Source: Rhipidocladum racemiflorum (Eukaryota; Streptophyta; Magnoliopsida; Poales; Poaceae). From it: DNA of 64,000 nucleotides. Within the stretch, counting starts at the first letter, position 1. Every line of letters starts with the position of its first letter. Below the pieces are notes generated by a model. The model searched no databases, was not told the DNA's origin, and saw only the letters and a program-made list of their open reading frames with translations. Position numbers and translations under genes: made by a program. The stretch covers positions 39,283,944 through 39,347,943 of the forward strand of contig CM070572.1 of the NCBI GenBank assembly GCA_036346355.1, given 5' to 3'. This document shows positions 31,451 through 42,280 of this stretch, in pieces.

Positions 31451-34400
31451 TCAAGTCAAATTTCGATAGTCTAGGATGTTTAGCTCACTTCTCAATTCGC
31501 AAAAACGTTTCTCATCGAGAGGTTTGGTGAATATATCGGCCAACTGTTTCTCGGTTCTCACATAGGTAATGTCAATGTCTCCTTTTAGTGAGTGATCCCT
31601 AAGAAAGTGGTGGCGGATATCTATATGCTTGGTCCGGGAGTGTTGGACGGGATTATTGGCTATTTTGATGGCACTCTCATTGTCACATAAGAGTGGTACT
31701 CTATCCAACCTTAGTCCAAAATCCTTCAACGTTTGCCTCATCCAAAGCAATTGTGCACAACAACTTTCCGCGGCAATATATTCGGCTTCAGCGGTGGATA
31801 GAGCTACTGAGTTTTGTTTCTTTGAGGACCAAGACACTAGAGATCTACCTAGAAATTGGCAAGTCCCCGAAGTACTTTTTCTATCCACTTTGCAACCCGC
31901 ATAGTCAGCATCCGAATAACCAATCAAATCAAATTTTGATCCTTTGGGATACCAAAGCCCTAAATTAGGTGTGTGAACTAGATATCTAAGAATTCTTTTC
32001 ACGGCTACTAGGTGGCACTCTTTCGGAGCAGCTTGAAATCTTGCACACATACAGACACTAAGCATAATATCTGGCCTAGATGCACAAAGATAAAGCAATG
32101 AACCTATCATGGATCGATATACCTTTTGATACACGGGATTACCTTCCTCATTTAGACCAAGGTGTCCGTTTGTTGCCATGGGAGTATGAATTGACTTGGC
32201 GTTCTCCATGTCAAACTTCTTGAGCATATCCTTGATGTACTTTGTTTGACACAAGAACGTCCCTTCCTTGAGTTGTTTGATTTGAAATCCAAGGAAGAAT
32301 TTTAGCTCACCCATCATTGACATCTCAAACCTTTTTGTCATTAACCTACTAAATTCTTCACAGAAATTCTTGTTAGTAGAACCAAATATAATGTCATCGA
32401 CATATATTTGGCACACAAATAAATCATCATCAACATATTTTGTGAAGAGAGTAGGATCGACTTTACCAATTTCGAAACCCTTTTTAATGAGAAAATCCTT
32501 AAGGCATTCATACCATGCTCTAGGTGCTTGCTTAAGCCCGTAGAGCGCCTTATGGAGTTTATATACATGCGTAGGGTTCTTGTAGTCCTCCATTCCCGGC
32601 GGTTGCTCAACGTACACCAATTCGGCGATTGGACCATTTAGGAAAGCACTCTTGACGTCCATTTGATAAAGCTTGAAATCATGGTGAGTAGCAAATGCAA
32701 CCAATATACGAATTGACTCAAGTCTAGCAACGGGAGCATAAGTCTCACCAAAATCCAAACCTTCAATTTGAGTGTATTCTTGAGCTACCAACCGAGCTTT
32801 ATTTCTTGTGACAACTCCGTTTTCATCTTGTTTGTTGCGGAAGACCCATTTGGTTCCAATCACGTTTTGATTTGGCCTTTCCACCAATGACCACACCTTG
32901 TTTCTAACGAAGTTGTTGAGCTCTTCATGCATTGCCATTACCCAATCCGAATCTTTGAGTGCATCTTCCACCTTCAAAGGTTCCAAAGTAGACACAAAAG
33001 AGTAAAACTCACAAAAATTAGCTACTCTTGAGCGTGTCGTTACCCCCTTTTGGATGTCACCAAGAATGTTGTCGACGGGGTGATCTCTTTGGATGCTTTG
33101 ATGCACTCTTGGATGTGGTACTTGGGATGTTTGTTGAATTTGCTCATTGTCTTCAAATTGATCATCCTCCAATAGTTTGCTTGGACTATCTTGAGGAATG
33201 TCTTGACTTTGATTTGAAGTAGGAGGCTCCACTTGTGTAGATGAGTTGTCTTGGTGCACCTTTTCTAACGGCCTTACTTCACCTATTGCCATCTTCTTGA
33301 TTGCAATGCTTGGCTCTTCCTCATTTTCTAACACATTTAAATCAACTTGCTCTACTTGAGAGCCGTTAGATTCATCAAATGTCACATCTCTCGCTATTTC
33401 AACACAACCCGAGGTTTTGTTGAAAACACGATAGGTGTAAGCATTTGATCCATACCCTAGCAAGAAACCTTCATCGATCTTTGGAGCAAATTTGGAGTTC
33501 TTAGGCTTCTTGTTTAGAATAAAGCATTTACTACCAAAAACTCTGAAATATGAAATATTTGGTTTGTTACCAGTGAGAAGTTCATACGCCGTTTTCTTCA
33601 ATATTTTGTGGAGATATAATCGGTTGATGGCATGACAAGCGGTGTTGACTGCTTCCGCCCAAAATTGATCGGAAATCTTGTATTCATCAAGCATTGTCCT
33701 TGCCATCTCGATCAACGTCCGGTTCTTCCTCTCCACCACGCCATTTTGTTGAGGAGAATATGGAGCAGAGAATTCATGCTTGATCCCTTCTTCATCAAGA
33801 AATTATTCGACTTGAGAGTTCTTGAATTCGCTTCCATTATCGCTTCGAATCTTCTTAATCTTTAGTTCGAACTCGTTTTGAGCTCTTCTTGCAAACTTCT
33901 TGATTATTCCTTGTGTCTCACTTTTTTCTTGCAAAAAGAACACCCACGTGAAACGTGAAAAATCATCGACAATGACTAAACCATATTTGTTACCTCCGAT
34001 GCTTATATAAGCAACGGGTCCGAAGAGGTCCATGTGTAAAAGCTCCAACGGTTTTGTCGTCGTCATGATGTTCTTTGCGAGATGACGCGCTCCAACTTGC
34101 TTTCCGGCTTGACAAGCGCTACAAATTCTATTCTTCTCAAACTCAACATTCGTTAGTCCAATGATGTGATCCCCTTTGAGAAGTTTGTCAAGATTTCTCA
34201 TGCCAACATGGGCTAGCCGGCGATGCCACAACCAACCCATGCTAGACTTTGCCATTAAGCACGTTTGAAGTTTAGCGCTATTTGAGTTGAAATCAACCAA
34301 ATAGAGCTTACCCTTCAAATATCCTTTAAAAGCAATTGAGGAATCATCTCTTCTAAAGACGGTCACATCCACATTTGTAAATAAACAATTATAACCCATC

Positions 34401-34665
34401 TCGCAAAGTTGCGATACGGATAGCAAGTTGTAATTTAAAGATTTAACTAGCAAGACATTTGATATTGAATGATCATTAGAAATAGCAATTTTACCTAAAC
34501 CCATTACCTCACCTTTACCGTTATCACCAAACACAATATTTTCATATTGTGACCCTTTCTCATCAAAAGATGAAAACAATTTCTTTTCTCCGGTCATGTG
34601 GTTTGTGCAACCACTATCAAGCACCCAACTTGATCCACCGGAGGTATAATCCTACAAGAGCACAT
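31451..34665 (-). pseudogene. Copia pol (protease, integrase, RT, RNase H) with nonsense codons
   Basis: The protease motif LDSGCTNHMTG (near 34620) opens a frame through the integrase zinc region and DDE core to an in-frame TAA at 33803-33805. The same frame resumes as 762 codons (33739-31451) with the end of integrase (NGVVERKN just upstream) and RT. RT motifs include YQMDVKSAFLNG and the catalytic YVDDIIFGS near residue 444. RNase H has DADYAGCKVDRKSTSG and ends in FTKPLDEKRF. Upstream, an in-frame TAG at 34652-34654 and a one-base shift separate pol from gag. RT and RNase H look intact, but the polyprotein is interrupted. Confidence 0.93.
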
Positions 34666-36935
34666 TATACTTTGTTTTTAGGTACCCAAATCCTTTTGGG
34701 TCCTTGCATGTTAGTGATCAATACTTTCGGTACCCACACCTTCTTTTTGCTCGCATCATTAGAGTGGTGGGCACCGACAAAATGAGCAACCACATTACCA
34801 CAGTGGTTTCTCTTCAATATATAAGAAGCAAAGTGAATAGAATGAGATGTATGATGTTGAAGATGCTTCTTAGATTCTTGCCCGGTCTTGATGACATGTG
34901 TGGTGGTCAATGGTTGTTTGTCATTTCCTTTGACAAACTTGATGCATTCCTTGCCTTTTACCACCACACGGTCATTTATTGTGCACTCGTACTTATCATA
35001 TCCTAGCCCTTCTTTGTTTTTGTTGCCTCGACCATTTATGGTCTTATATAGGGCATCCTTGGATTGATAAGTTTTCATGCAACCGTATCTTACCAAGGCA
35101 CTTAATCTCTCGTTTTCGCTTTTTAATACTTGCACAAATTGAGAGTTAGTAGTACAAGCATTAATATCAACATTATAGCATCGAGAGCAACCATTGCTAG
35201 TGGAAGGAATAGAAGCTATTGATGAATTGACAATTGGAGAATTTATATCATTAAGAGATTCAATTTGCACTTCAAGAGCTTGAAGATTGTTTTCTAGACT
35301 TATGACATTCTCTTGAAGTGACTCATTTGAACCTTTAAGCAAAGCTATTGAATTATTAGCCAAATCAAGCTTTTTGGTTAACAATTCAATTGTCTCCTTT
35401 TCTTTTGTGAGGACCTTCTCGAGAGCAAGATTTTTCTTCTTTTCACAAATTAGCAACTCTTCTTGCTTTTCGAGAGTTTCCTCTTGGCTATCTATTCTTT
35501 TCAATAGCTTATGGATCTTATCAATGGCCGATTTGCTTAAATCACAAAATAGAGCATCATCATCATCATTGTCATCACTATCCAATTCACTATCACTACT
35601 TGGAGGTTTTGACTTAGTCATTACCTTCCGCCCTTTTGCCATGAGACAAACGGGTGTGTCGTCGTTGTCGGTGTCGCTCATGTCGCCGAAGAGTGATTTT
35701 GTTGGAGGAGCGGCTTCAATGGCAACGGTGGCGACTCCTTCATCATCGGTGCCGGAGTCGGAATCATTTGAATCCCATTCTTCGCCAATATGAGCTCGCC
35801 CCGAGTACTTCTTCTTGTAGCCTTTATTCTTTTTGTTTGGCTCAATCTTCTTTTGCTCATTTGAGGTGGTCTTCTTTTTCGGACAATCGGCGATGAAGTG
35901 TCCAACTTCACCGCACTCATAGCAAGCCCTCTTTACGTTTCTTCTTTTCCTTGACTTGTCATTGGCGTTCTTCTTGTATTTGCTTGACCCATCATACTTG
36001 AGGAATTTCTTGAACTTTCTTACGAACAACGCCAAGTCTTCCTCATCTTCGCTTTCATCTTCCTCATCATCACTTGATGTTGATTCTTCCTTCTTGCTTG
36101 CCTTCAAAGCTATTTGCTTCGGTCTTGAGCTCGAGCTTTGCTTGGCAAGGTTCTTCACTTCTTTTGCTTCTTCCTCCATGAGCTCATTTGAAAGAATTCT
36201 TCCTAGCACGTCATTTGGAGTAAGCCTTTTAAAGTCTTTTCGCTCTCGTATAAGAGTTACGAGAGTCGAATTCCTTGGAGCAAAGGCTCTCAACATCCTT
36301 TTCACCACTACATGGTCCGTCATGTCCTTGCTTCCAAGCCCTCTAATCTTGTTCACGAGAATCATCAATCGATCATACATTTGTTGAGGTGACTCGTCAT
36401 CATTCATTACAAATCTCCCCAACTTTCCTTCTAGTAACTCGATTTTTTATTCTCTTACACTTGAAGTTCCCTCATGAGCTACTTGGAGTGTATCCCATAT
36501 TTCTTTAGCTTCTTCTAAGCCATCAAGTTTATTGAACTCCTCGGGACTCAACGCTCCAAGTATCACGCTCGCGGCTTGTGCATTGCGGTGGATGTTCTTT
36601 TCTTGTTCTGGTGTAAGCTCCATGTCGTCTTCCGGCATATCTAAGCCTGTACACACAATCTTCCAAACACTAGGATGAAGAGACATCAAATGCATTTTCA
36701 TCTTATGCCTCCAAGCGGAATAATAAGTGCCATCAAAGAAAGGAGCACGCCCAGAGGGCACAGTGATATAAGAATACGAAGAAGAAGTATTCAATTTTTC
36801 ATAATTGAAAGGAATTTGAGCTCCCTGATTGGATGTAGATGTGGCTTCCTCTTTCCTCTTGCCGGGAGTTCCATCTCCGGCCCTTGGACTATTTTGCTCG
36901 TCCGTCACGACAACCTTCAACCCCGTATTCGCCAT
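34665..36935 (-). pseudogene. Copia gag with one nonsense codon
   Basis: The frame starts at ATG 36935 (MANTGLKVVVTDEQNSPRAG). It runs 163 codons of the UBN2-type gag domain, hits TAA at 36447-36449, and continues in the same frame from 36446 to 34665. The second copy at 53986 has a serine codon (TCA) at that place, so a single base change explains the stop. Downstream are an acidic Ser/Asp/Glu-rich linker, a CCHC zinc knuckle (CYECGEVGHFIADCP), a long coiled-coil-like stretch rich in Glu, Lys and Leu, and a tail ending WVPKNKV. Confidence 0.92.
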
Positions 36936-36973
36936 CACGTTCCCTTCAAGCGGTTAGGCCTTCGAGAAGGTTT

Positions 36974-36986
36974 GGCTCTGATACCA
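36974..36986 (-). other. Primer binding site of the copia element
   Basis: TGGTATCAGAGCC on the minus strand, two bases after the 5' LTR, is complementary to initiator tRNA-Met. Confidence 0.92.
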
Positions 36987-36988
36987 AT

Positions 36989-38610
36989 TGAAAAGATGTG
37001 ACAATTGCCTAGAGGGGGGGTGAATAGGCTAATTAAAATTTTAGACAAATTAAAGCAGCGGAAAAGGACAGATATTCCGATCTAGTATCGGAACTTCCGT
37101 AATAAAATCGGAATATCCGATTAACTTGGAACAAGTGGATTCAAGATTAGTGCAAGCAATTTAAACTACTTGCTCTCAGCAACTAATATGAGAATCAAAG
37201 TAGATCCACGGAACTAATGAGACAATAAGAGACAAGAGAAAACACAACAATTTGTTTCCCGGAGTTCGGATCCTTGAGGGGATCGTACGTCTCCGTTAAG
37301 GAGGCTCCTAAGGAGCCGGGTCTCTTCCAACCCTTTCCTCACAAACCTCGATCACACTTGAGGCTTGATTCCACTATTGGATCCTTTCCTTTCGGAGGCG
37401 GAGCCGGCCTTCACAAACTTCTCACGGCGTCCCACAATCGTCGGGGGCTCGTGAGCGACGCCTAGCCGTCTAGGAGTCCTTCAACCTCCAAGAGTAATGA
37501 ATGCACTTGATTCTTGATCTTGGAGTGGTTCTCTATTTGCTCAAGATGAATGACAACTTAGCTCTTTAACTCACAACCACACTTGACAAATCCTCACTCA
37601 CTAAATGATCCCTAAGATCAAGGAGGAGGATGGTTCAAGATTGCTCTAGTGAATGCTCAAGAAGCTCAAGTGCTCAGCCCAAGCAAGTGTATAACCAGCA
37701 AAAGGAGAGGGAGAGGGGTATTTATAATTTTGATTCAAAACTAGCCGTTACCCCCGCACTCAGCCCCACATCAGAATGTCTGATACGAACTTCGGAACAT
37801 CCGATGTGTGCAAACTACCAGACTTGGAAAGCTTCCAATGGTCGAGAACAACAAGCATCGGAATGTCCGATAACAGCTTCGGAACATCCGATCACACCCA
37901 GAGAGGGAACCCAACTAAACAAGCTAAGTCCACATCGGAATGTCCGATATAAAATATCGGAATATCTGAAACAAACAGAGAGTTCCCAAACTGGAAAACA
38001 ACCACTTCGGAACTTCCGAAGATGCAACTTCGGACAGTCCGAACAAGACAGAGAGCACCTTTTCTCAAGACAGCCCACATCGGACCTTCCGATACCCAAT
38101 ATCGGAATATCTGAAGCTAACAGAGAGCTCTCAATCTAAGACTCAACAGGTATCGGAACATCCGATACACTACATCGGAATGTCCGACCCTAACAGAATA
38201 CAACGGACTAAAGCACAACTACACTTCGGAACTTCTGAACCATCGGAATGTCCGATACAATTTCGGAACATCCGACCTGAACTTAAAACAAACCTCAATC
38301 CGAAGCGAGAGACGATACTACTAACTCTTGAGAGACTAGACAAAATTCATCTTGAGCAAGAAGACCATCTCTAAATCAATTTTAATGCATCCCTCTTAAT
38401 AGTACGGCAATCCTATGACTTCAACGAATCGAAAAAGTACAATCAGAGATGCCGTTTTTCTTACTCTACGAACTGGAGGATACCCAAATACATAGATGAT
38501 CTCTTCTCGAACCTTTTACCTGTTCATGAACTAGTTGAACACAAAAGATTCTTTAATCGTTTGTCATTAATCATTCAAAACCAATTTTAGGGGGCCTAGA
38601 TGCACTTTCA
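36989..38610 (-). repeat. 5' LTR of the copia element
   Basis: At 1622 bp it has the same structure as the 3' LTR. It differs by an 18-bp deletion of one dyad unit near the U5 end and about 17 substitutions, several of them C-to-T within dyads (for example the dyad at 37771 reads TCAGAATGTCTGA). The TATA box lies at 37719-37726. Confidence 0.95.
37771..38275 (-). promoter_or_regulatory. Dyad array in U3 of the 5' LTR
   Basis: This array has the same positions and length (505 bp) as the array in the 3' LTR. The first dyad is damaged in both arms. It lies directly upstream of the active-side TATA box, where it would affect transcription of this copy. Confidence 0.82.
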
Positions 38611-38863
38611 CCCACGTGGCAGCTCGCGTTTTTTCGAAAACCCCCCTTCGGTTCTTCGAAATTACGGACGGGTCTCTACGAGATTTTATGTGAGAGGAAA
38701 ATATTTTTTCTGATTCGCGTTTAGATCCCTAGTTTGCCGTTTTACATGGAGGACCTCCTATTAAATACGAATCGCGAACGAGTCTTTTTCTAATTTTTCA
38801 AAATAGCGAATAGGTCCAAAATTATAACAAATAAGTCCCCGCGCTTTACGTTCGGGTCCTTTA
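38611..38863. repeat. Dispersed repeat related to 41640-42010
   Basis: Shared blocks include GCGTTTAGATCCCT, ATTAAATACGAAT/ATTAAATACAAAT, CGAACGAG and TTTTCTAATTTTT in the same order. It begins at a CCCACGTGGC G-box that is also the copia insertion site. The element type is not determined. Confidence 0.6.
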
Positions 38864-39195
38864 TCCGTTTTGCCCGAAAAAAAGGTTTTCGTGGTCCGTT
38901 TTTTCTCCAGAGCATGCGAAAATATTTTCGTTGGCCGTTTTTTCAGAAAAAAAAAATGAAATAACGTTTCCTTTCTCCGTTTTGCCCGGAAAAAATGTTT
39001 TCGTGGTCCGTTTTTTCTCCAGAGCATGGGAAAAATGTTTTCGTTGGCCGTTTTCCCCCAGAAAAATTAAAAGACCGTTTCATTTCTCCGTTTTGCACAG
39101 AAAAAATGTTTTCGTGATCTCCTTTTCTCCGGAGTATGGGAAGAATGTTTTCGTTGGCCGTTTTCCTAAAAAGTCGTTCCTCCGTTTTTGTCCGT
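38864..39195. repeat. Three ~111-bp tandem repeats
   Basis: Units start with TCCGTTTTGC at 38864, 38976 and 39087. Each contains TGTTTTCGTGGTCCG and TTTTCGTTGGCCGTTTT. The open frames across them are repeat artefacts. Confidence 0.82.
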
Positions 39196-39600
39196 TTTTC
39201 CTCATTTTCCCGGGAAAATAAGCGCATAGGGTGTTAAGCTCGGCATCTAAAATTTCTTTTGCGGCTCGATCTCTAATATTTTTTAAAACATGTATTATTG
39301 CTCGTTGAACGCATAGGGTGTTAAACTTGGTGTCTATAGTTTTTTTTTAACTCGGGATCTAATATTTTTCAGAACATGTACCATCGTTCCTCCATTTTTG
39401 TCCATTTTTCCCAGGAAAATAAGCGCATAGGGTGTTAAGTTCGGCATCTAAAATTTCTTTTGCGGCTCGATCTCTAATATTTTTTAAAACATGTATTATT
39501 ACTCGTTGAACGCATAGGGTGTTAAACTCGACGTCTATAGTTTTTTTTGCAACTCGGGATCTAATATTTTTCAGAACATGTATTATTCTTTTTTTCCCCA
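39196..39600. repeat. Two ~200-bp tandem repeats, each of two related halves
   Basis: AAGCGCATAGGGTGTTAAG occurs at about 39220 and 39420. The related AACGCATAGGGTGTTAAAC occurs at about 39308 and 39510. Each full unit ends with TTTTTCAGAACATGTA. Confidence 0.8.
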
Positions 39601-40383
39601 AAAAGGACCGTTGTTTCGCTGGTTCGTCGACGGTTTTTACCTAGCATATTTTTTCCTAGAAAAACCCAAGCGAACAAAAAAAACGCTTGGATATTTCTGC
39701 CTTTTTTCAGTGAGCCTAGCCTACTTGATAAAATCTTGAATTGAGCCCGAGCAAGTGTGAGTTAAGATTTGAATCTGAATCTGAGCTCAAGCTCGATTCA
39801 AGTAAACTCGATAACAAATAATAATTTAATATGTATTAATTTTTAACAATAAAAAAGTTCAATCCCGAACTCAATAAAAGTTGACATACAATAATATTAA
39901 CAAGCGATCCGTAATCCAAAACAAGTATTTCTCGTATGTATTGCATGCTAAATTTTTTGAAACATATTGGATGTTGAGTTTAACACTAGTTTACTAATTC
40001 ATTCAAACAAGTTTGAACTGAAATTCAAACTAGAGTTTTTTTATGATAGTTTGATTATACTTATGTTCTGATTATATATATATAAAAATCAGCAAATAAT
40101 ATAATCTAAATTCGTTCACAATCTTTAAATATGAGTATATTTTTTAAAATGTATGCGCTTTATTTGAATTGTTATAGGTATATATCCTAAAACTATTATT
40201 TTTTTTGAAAAATATTCCTGATTTTGATTTAAATTCATTTATTTAAAATCATAGAGCCCAGGCTAAATGAAAATGGTCGATACACATGCGATCCTTTCCC
40301 ACTGTTTTCATCTGAAAAAAAAAACTAATCCTCGATTAACCACAGCAAGAGGAGCTCGGAGCTAGCTGGGCAAGCAAGAAGAC
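39601..40383. other. AT-rich intergenic stretch
   Basis: There is no supported gene. The sequence is rich in poly-A/T and Ser/Asn-type short frames. Confidence 0.5.
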
Positions 40384-41117
40384 CATGTGGCCTCTCCTGA
40401 TCTCCTCCTCCTCGCCTCGTCGACGACGACGACGGCGAGAGGTGGCCATTGGTGGTGTTGTCTAATGGCCAACCTCCTCTGGTCACAGACTCACATGGAA
40501 GAGGCAGAGCATCCCTCCTCTGGTTGTGGCCACATGGAAGAGGCAGAGGCAGGGTGGATTGGTTTCAGAGAGTTGACAGTTCAGATGCAATCTGTGTTCC
40601 TTGCTAGAATGCTGGTGTATCTGCCAATACTGTGTACTGTATAGTTCAGCATCGTAATGGACATATTTCCACTTGGATGGTGATATTTTGCTGCTGGCAT
40701 TCTGTTTGCCATATTCTGCCTTTTGGAAACAATGAAATGCAGGAATTGCCAGCATCTAGTGTATATTTCTCAGAAAAAGCGCATATGCGTTCTTCGGCTT
40801 CCCTTTCCTCTGTTGATTGTTCAGTTTATCTAAGTGAGTTCATTGCTAGGTTCAAAATGAATGGCTTGTATGTTGGTCTAATCAGAATTGGGGATTCACG
40901 GGGAGAGTCATGTTTGTGAAGACAATGAAGACTCGGGAGCATAGCCGTGTTTTCTTTTTGAAATGCGGAAGATGAAAAAAAATGCATGATCAGGGTATAA
41001 AGTAGAAGTTATTATAAGCTTGTTGATGTAGAAGTTGAATTCAGAAGGGGGTTATAAAGTAGAAGTTACTTCTATGGTGGATTTGTATTTAAAGACATAC
41101 TAAATATATTTGTGCAG
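40384..41117 (+). other. Possible gene-derived sequence, identity unknown
   Basis: An ATG in good context (about 40385) opens a 25-codon frame with a run of Arg residues. Two longer frames follow (40387-40644 and 40632-40919). Base composition looks exon-like and the stretch sits just 5' of aspartate aminotransferase exon remnants, but I cannot match it to any family. Confidence 0.25.
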
Positions 41118-41633
41118 ATTGAAATGTTCTGCTACAGTGGAATGACACCTGAACAAGTCAATGAATACCATATTTGCAATGGAAGAATAAGGTATAAGAC
41201 TTAGGCCTAGGTCGTTTCAGCTTTTGGATTATAGATTCTGGATTATGGGTGAAGCTACTTCTGATTATTGGAGAAACAGGCCGAGTGAGCTGTGACTTCT
41301 AGGTTCCGGACCGAGCTGGCAAGAATCAGCAAGAATCTGTGAGAATCGGGTTTTAGCCAAATTCTGATTCTATTCAGAAGACAGCTTCTGATTCTCAGAG
41401 AAGCTGTCCAGAATCCTCTCGTTCGGCAAATAATCTACTTTTTTTTAAAGCAGAAGCTGTTTAGAAACTGAAACGAACGGAACCTTAGTTTGTTCATGAC
41501 GTTGATGCCTTAATTAATCTTTTTATTGCAGAACAAGGAAGAAAAATCCAACTCTGTTGATGTCATCTCTTTCAGTATGGCCAGGGTAACAACAGGAAAT
41601 GTGGCGTATTTGGCTAATAATAACACCCTTATG
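41118..41633 (+). pseudogene. Aspartate aminotransferase fragment, last two exons
   Basis: Exon remnant 41118-41191 follows a CAG acceptor. It reads IEMFCYSGMTPEQV then NEYHI and NGRI, matching the plant aspartate aminotransferase C-terminal region with a few residues missing in two places. After a GT donor, a second remnant starts at 41576 behind TTTCAG and reads SMARVTTGNVAYLAN. This matches the next exon of the enzyme, which normally runs on to the C-terminus, but similarity stops at about 41633. The intron is retained, so this is a DNA-level fragment and not a processed copy. The lysine and PLP-binding exons are absent, so it is not functional. Whether it was captured by a transposon or is the relic of a local gene is open. 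Confidence 0.72.
41201..41487. mobile_element. Tourist-like MITE in the pseudogene intron
   Basis: The 281-bp element (41204-41484) has inverted ends GGCCTAGGTCGTTTCAG and GGTTCCGTTCGTTTCAG with TTA on both sides (41201-41203 and 41485-41487). Internal motifs CAGAATC and GATTCT appear in both orientations. Confidence 0.8.
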
Positions 41634-41639
41634 TGGGGA

Positions 41640-42010
41640 AGTTTTGGAGGCCACCCAGCCCTCCACGTCACTCCTCGCCAGTTTTGCAAAAAAGCTTCTC
41701 GGTTTCCTTCAAATTACAGATAGGTCCTGTAAGTTTACAAAAAAACCCTCAAAAAAAATTTATATTTTTTGGCCTAAACCTGTGAGAGTGAAAACTTTTT
41801 TTTTTCCAAAATAATGTTCTTTCGAATAGCGTTTAGATCCCTCCTTTGTTATTTTACGAAAAAAAAACTCCCGTTAAATACAAATATCGAACGAGCCATT
41901 TTCTAATTTTTCCAAATAGTGCTTAGGTCCCCCAAAAAATACAAATAGGTCTTGTTCCTTGCGTCCCAGTCCTTTCTCTGTTTTTCTCGAAAAAAACAAT
42001 TTCATCGAGA
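41640..42010. repeat. Second copy of the dispersed repeat at 38611
   Basis: It shares the ordered blocks listed for 38611-38863 (GCGTTTAGATCCCT, AAATAC, CGAACGAG, TTTTCTAATTTTT, AATAGGTC). It directly follows the aminotransferase fragment. Confidence 0.6.
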
Positions 42011-42280
42011 GAGATATATGTGCAGCTCTATCTCTACAGTTTGTACTAGAGAAATAGATTCCAGTGAACAGGTCGGGGTTTGCCCAACGGCAAAATTGAC
42101 TTGTACGGAGAACCAGAGATGTATCATCCATTTTTGAAAGCTAGATGCTGATCCTGTTCTTCTGTCGCGGCAAATGTTATGCCCGTGGCAGATCACTATA
42201 CCATCTTTCTACAAGACGCTGAAGAGCATAAATGCAAAGGGATTGAGCGTTTGGATGCATTTCCTTCTCGCAGCATTGTA
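42011..42280. other. Short intergenic stretch, no feature recognised
   Basis: Nothing beyond chance open frames is seen. Confidence 0.4.

Larger units (their letters stand above)
26937..38610 (-). mobile_element. Complete Ty1/copia retrotransposon, SIRE/Maximus-like, 11.7 kb
   Basis: Two LTRs (26937-28576 and 36989-38610) are flanked by a perfect 5-bp duplication CCCAC (26932-26936 and 38611-38615). In minus-strand order it holds a tRNA-Met primer site, gag, pol (protease, integrase, RT, RNase H), a third ORF in the env position, and a purine tract. The PR-IN-RT-RH order defines copia, and the large size and extra 3' ORF fit the SIRE/Maximus lineage. By hand count the LTRs differ at about 17 positions plus one 18-bp indel (about 1%), so the insertion is young. 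Gag and pol each carry a nonsense codon, so this copy is not autonomous as it stands. Confidence 0.95.
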
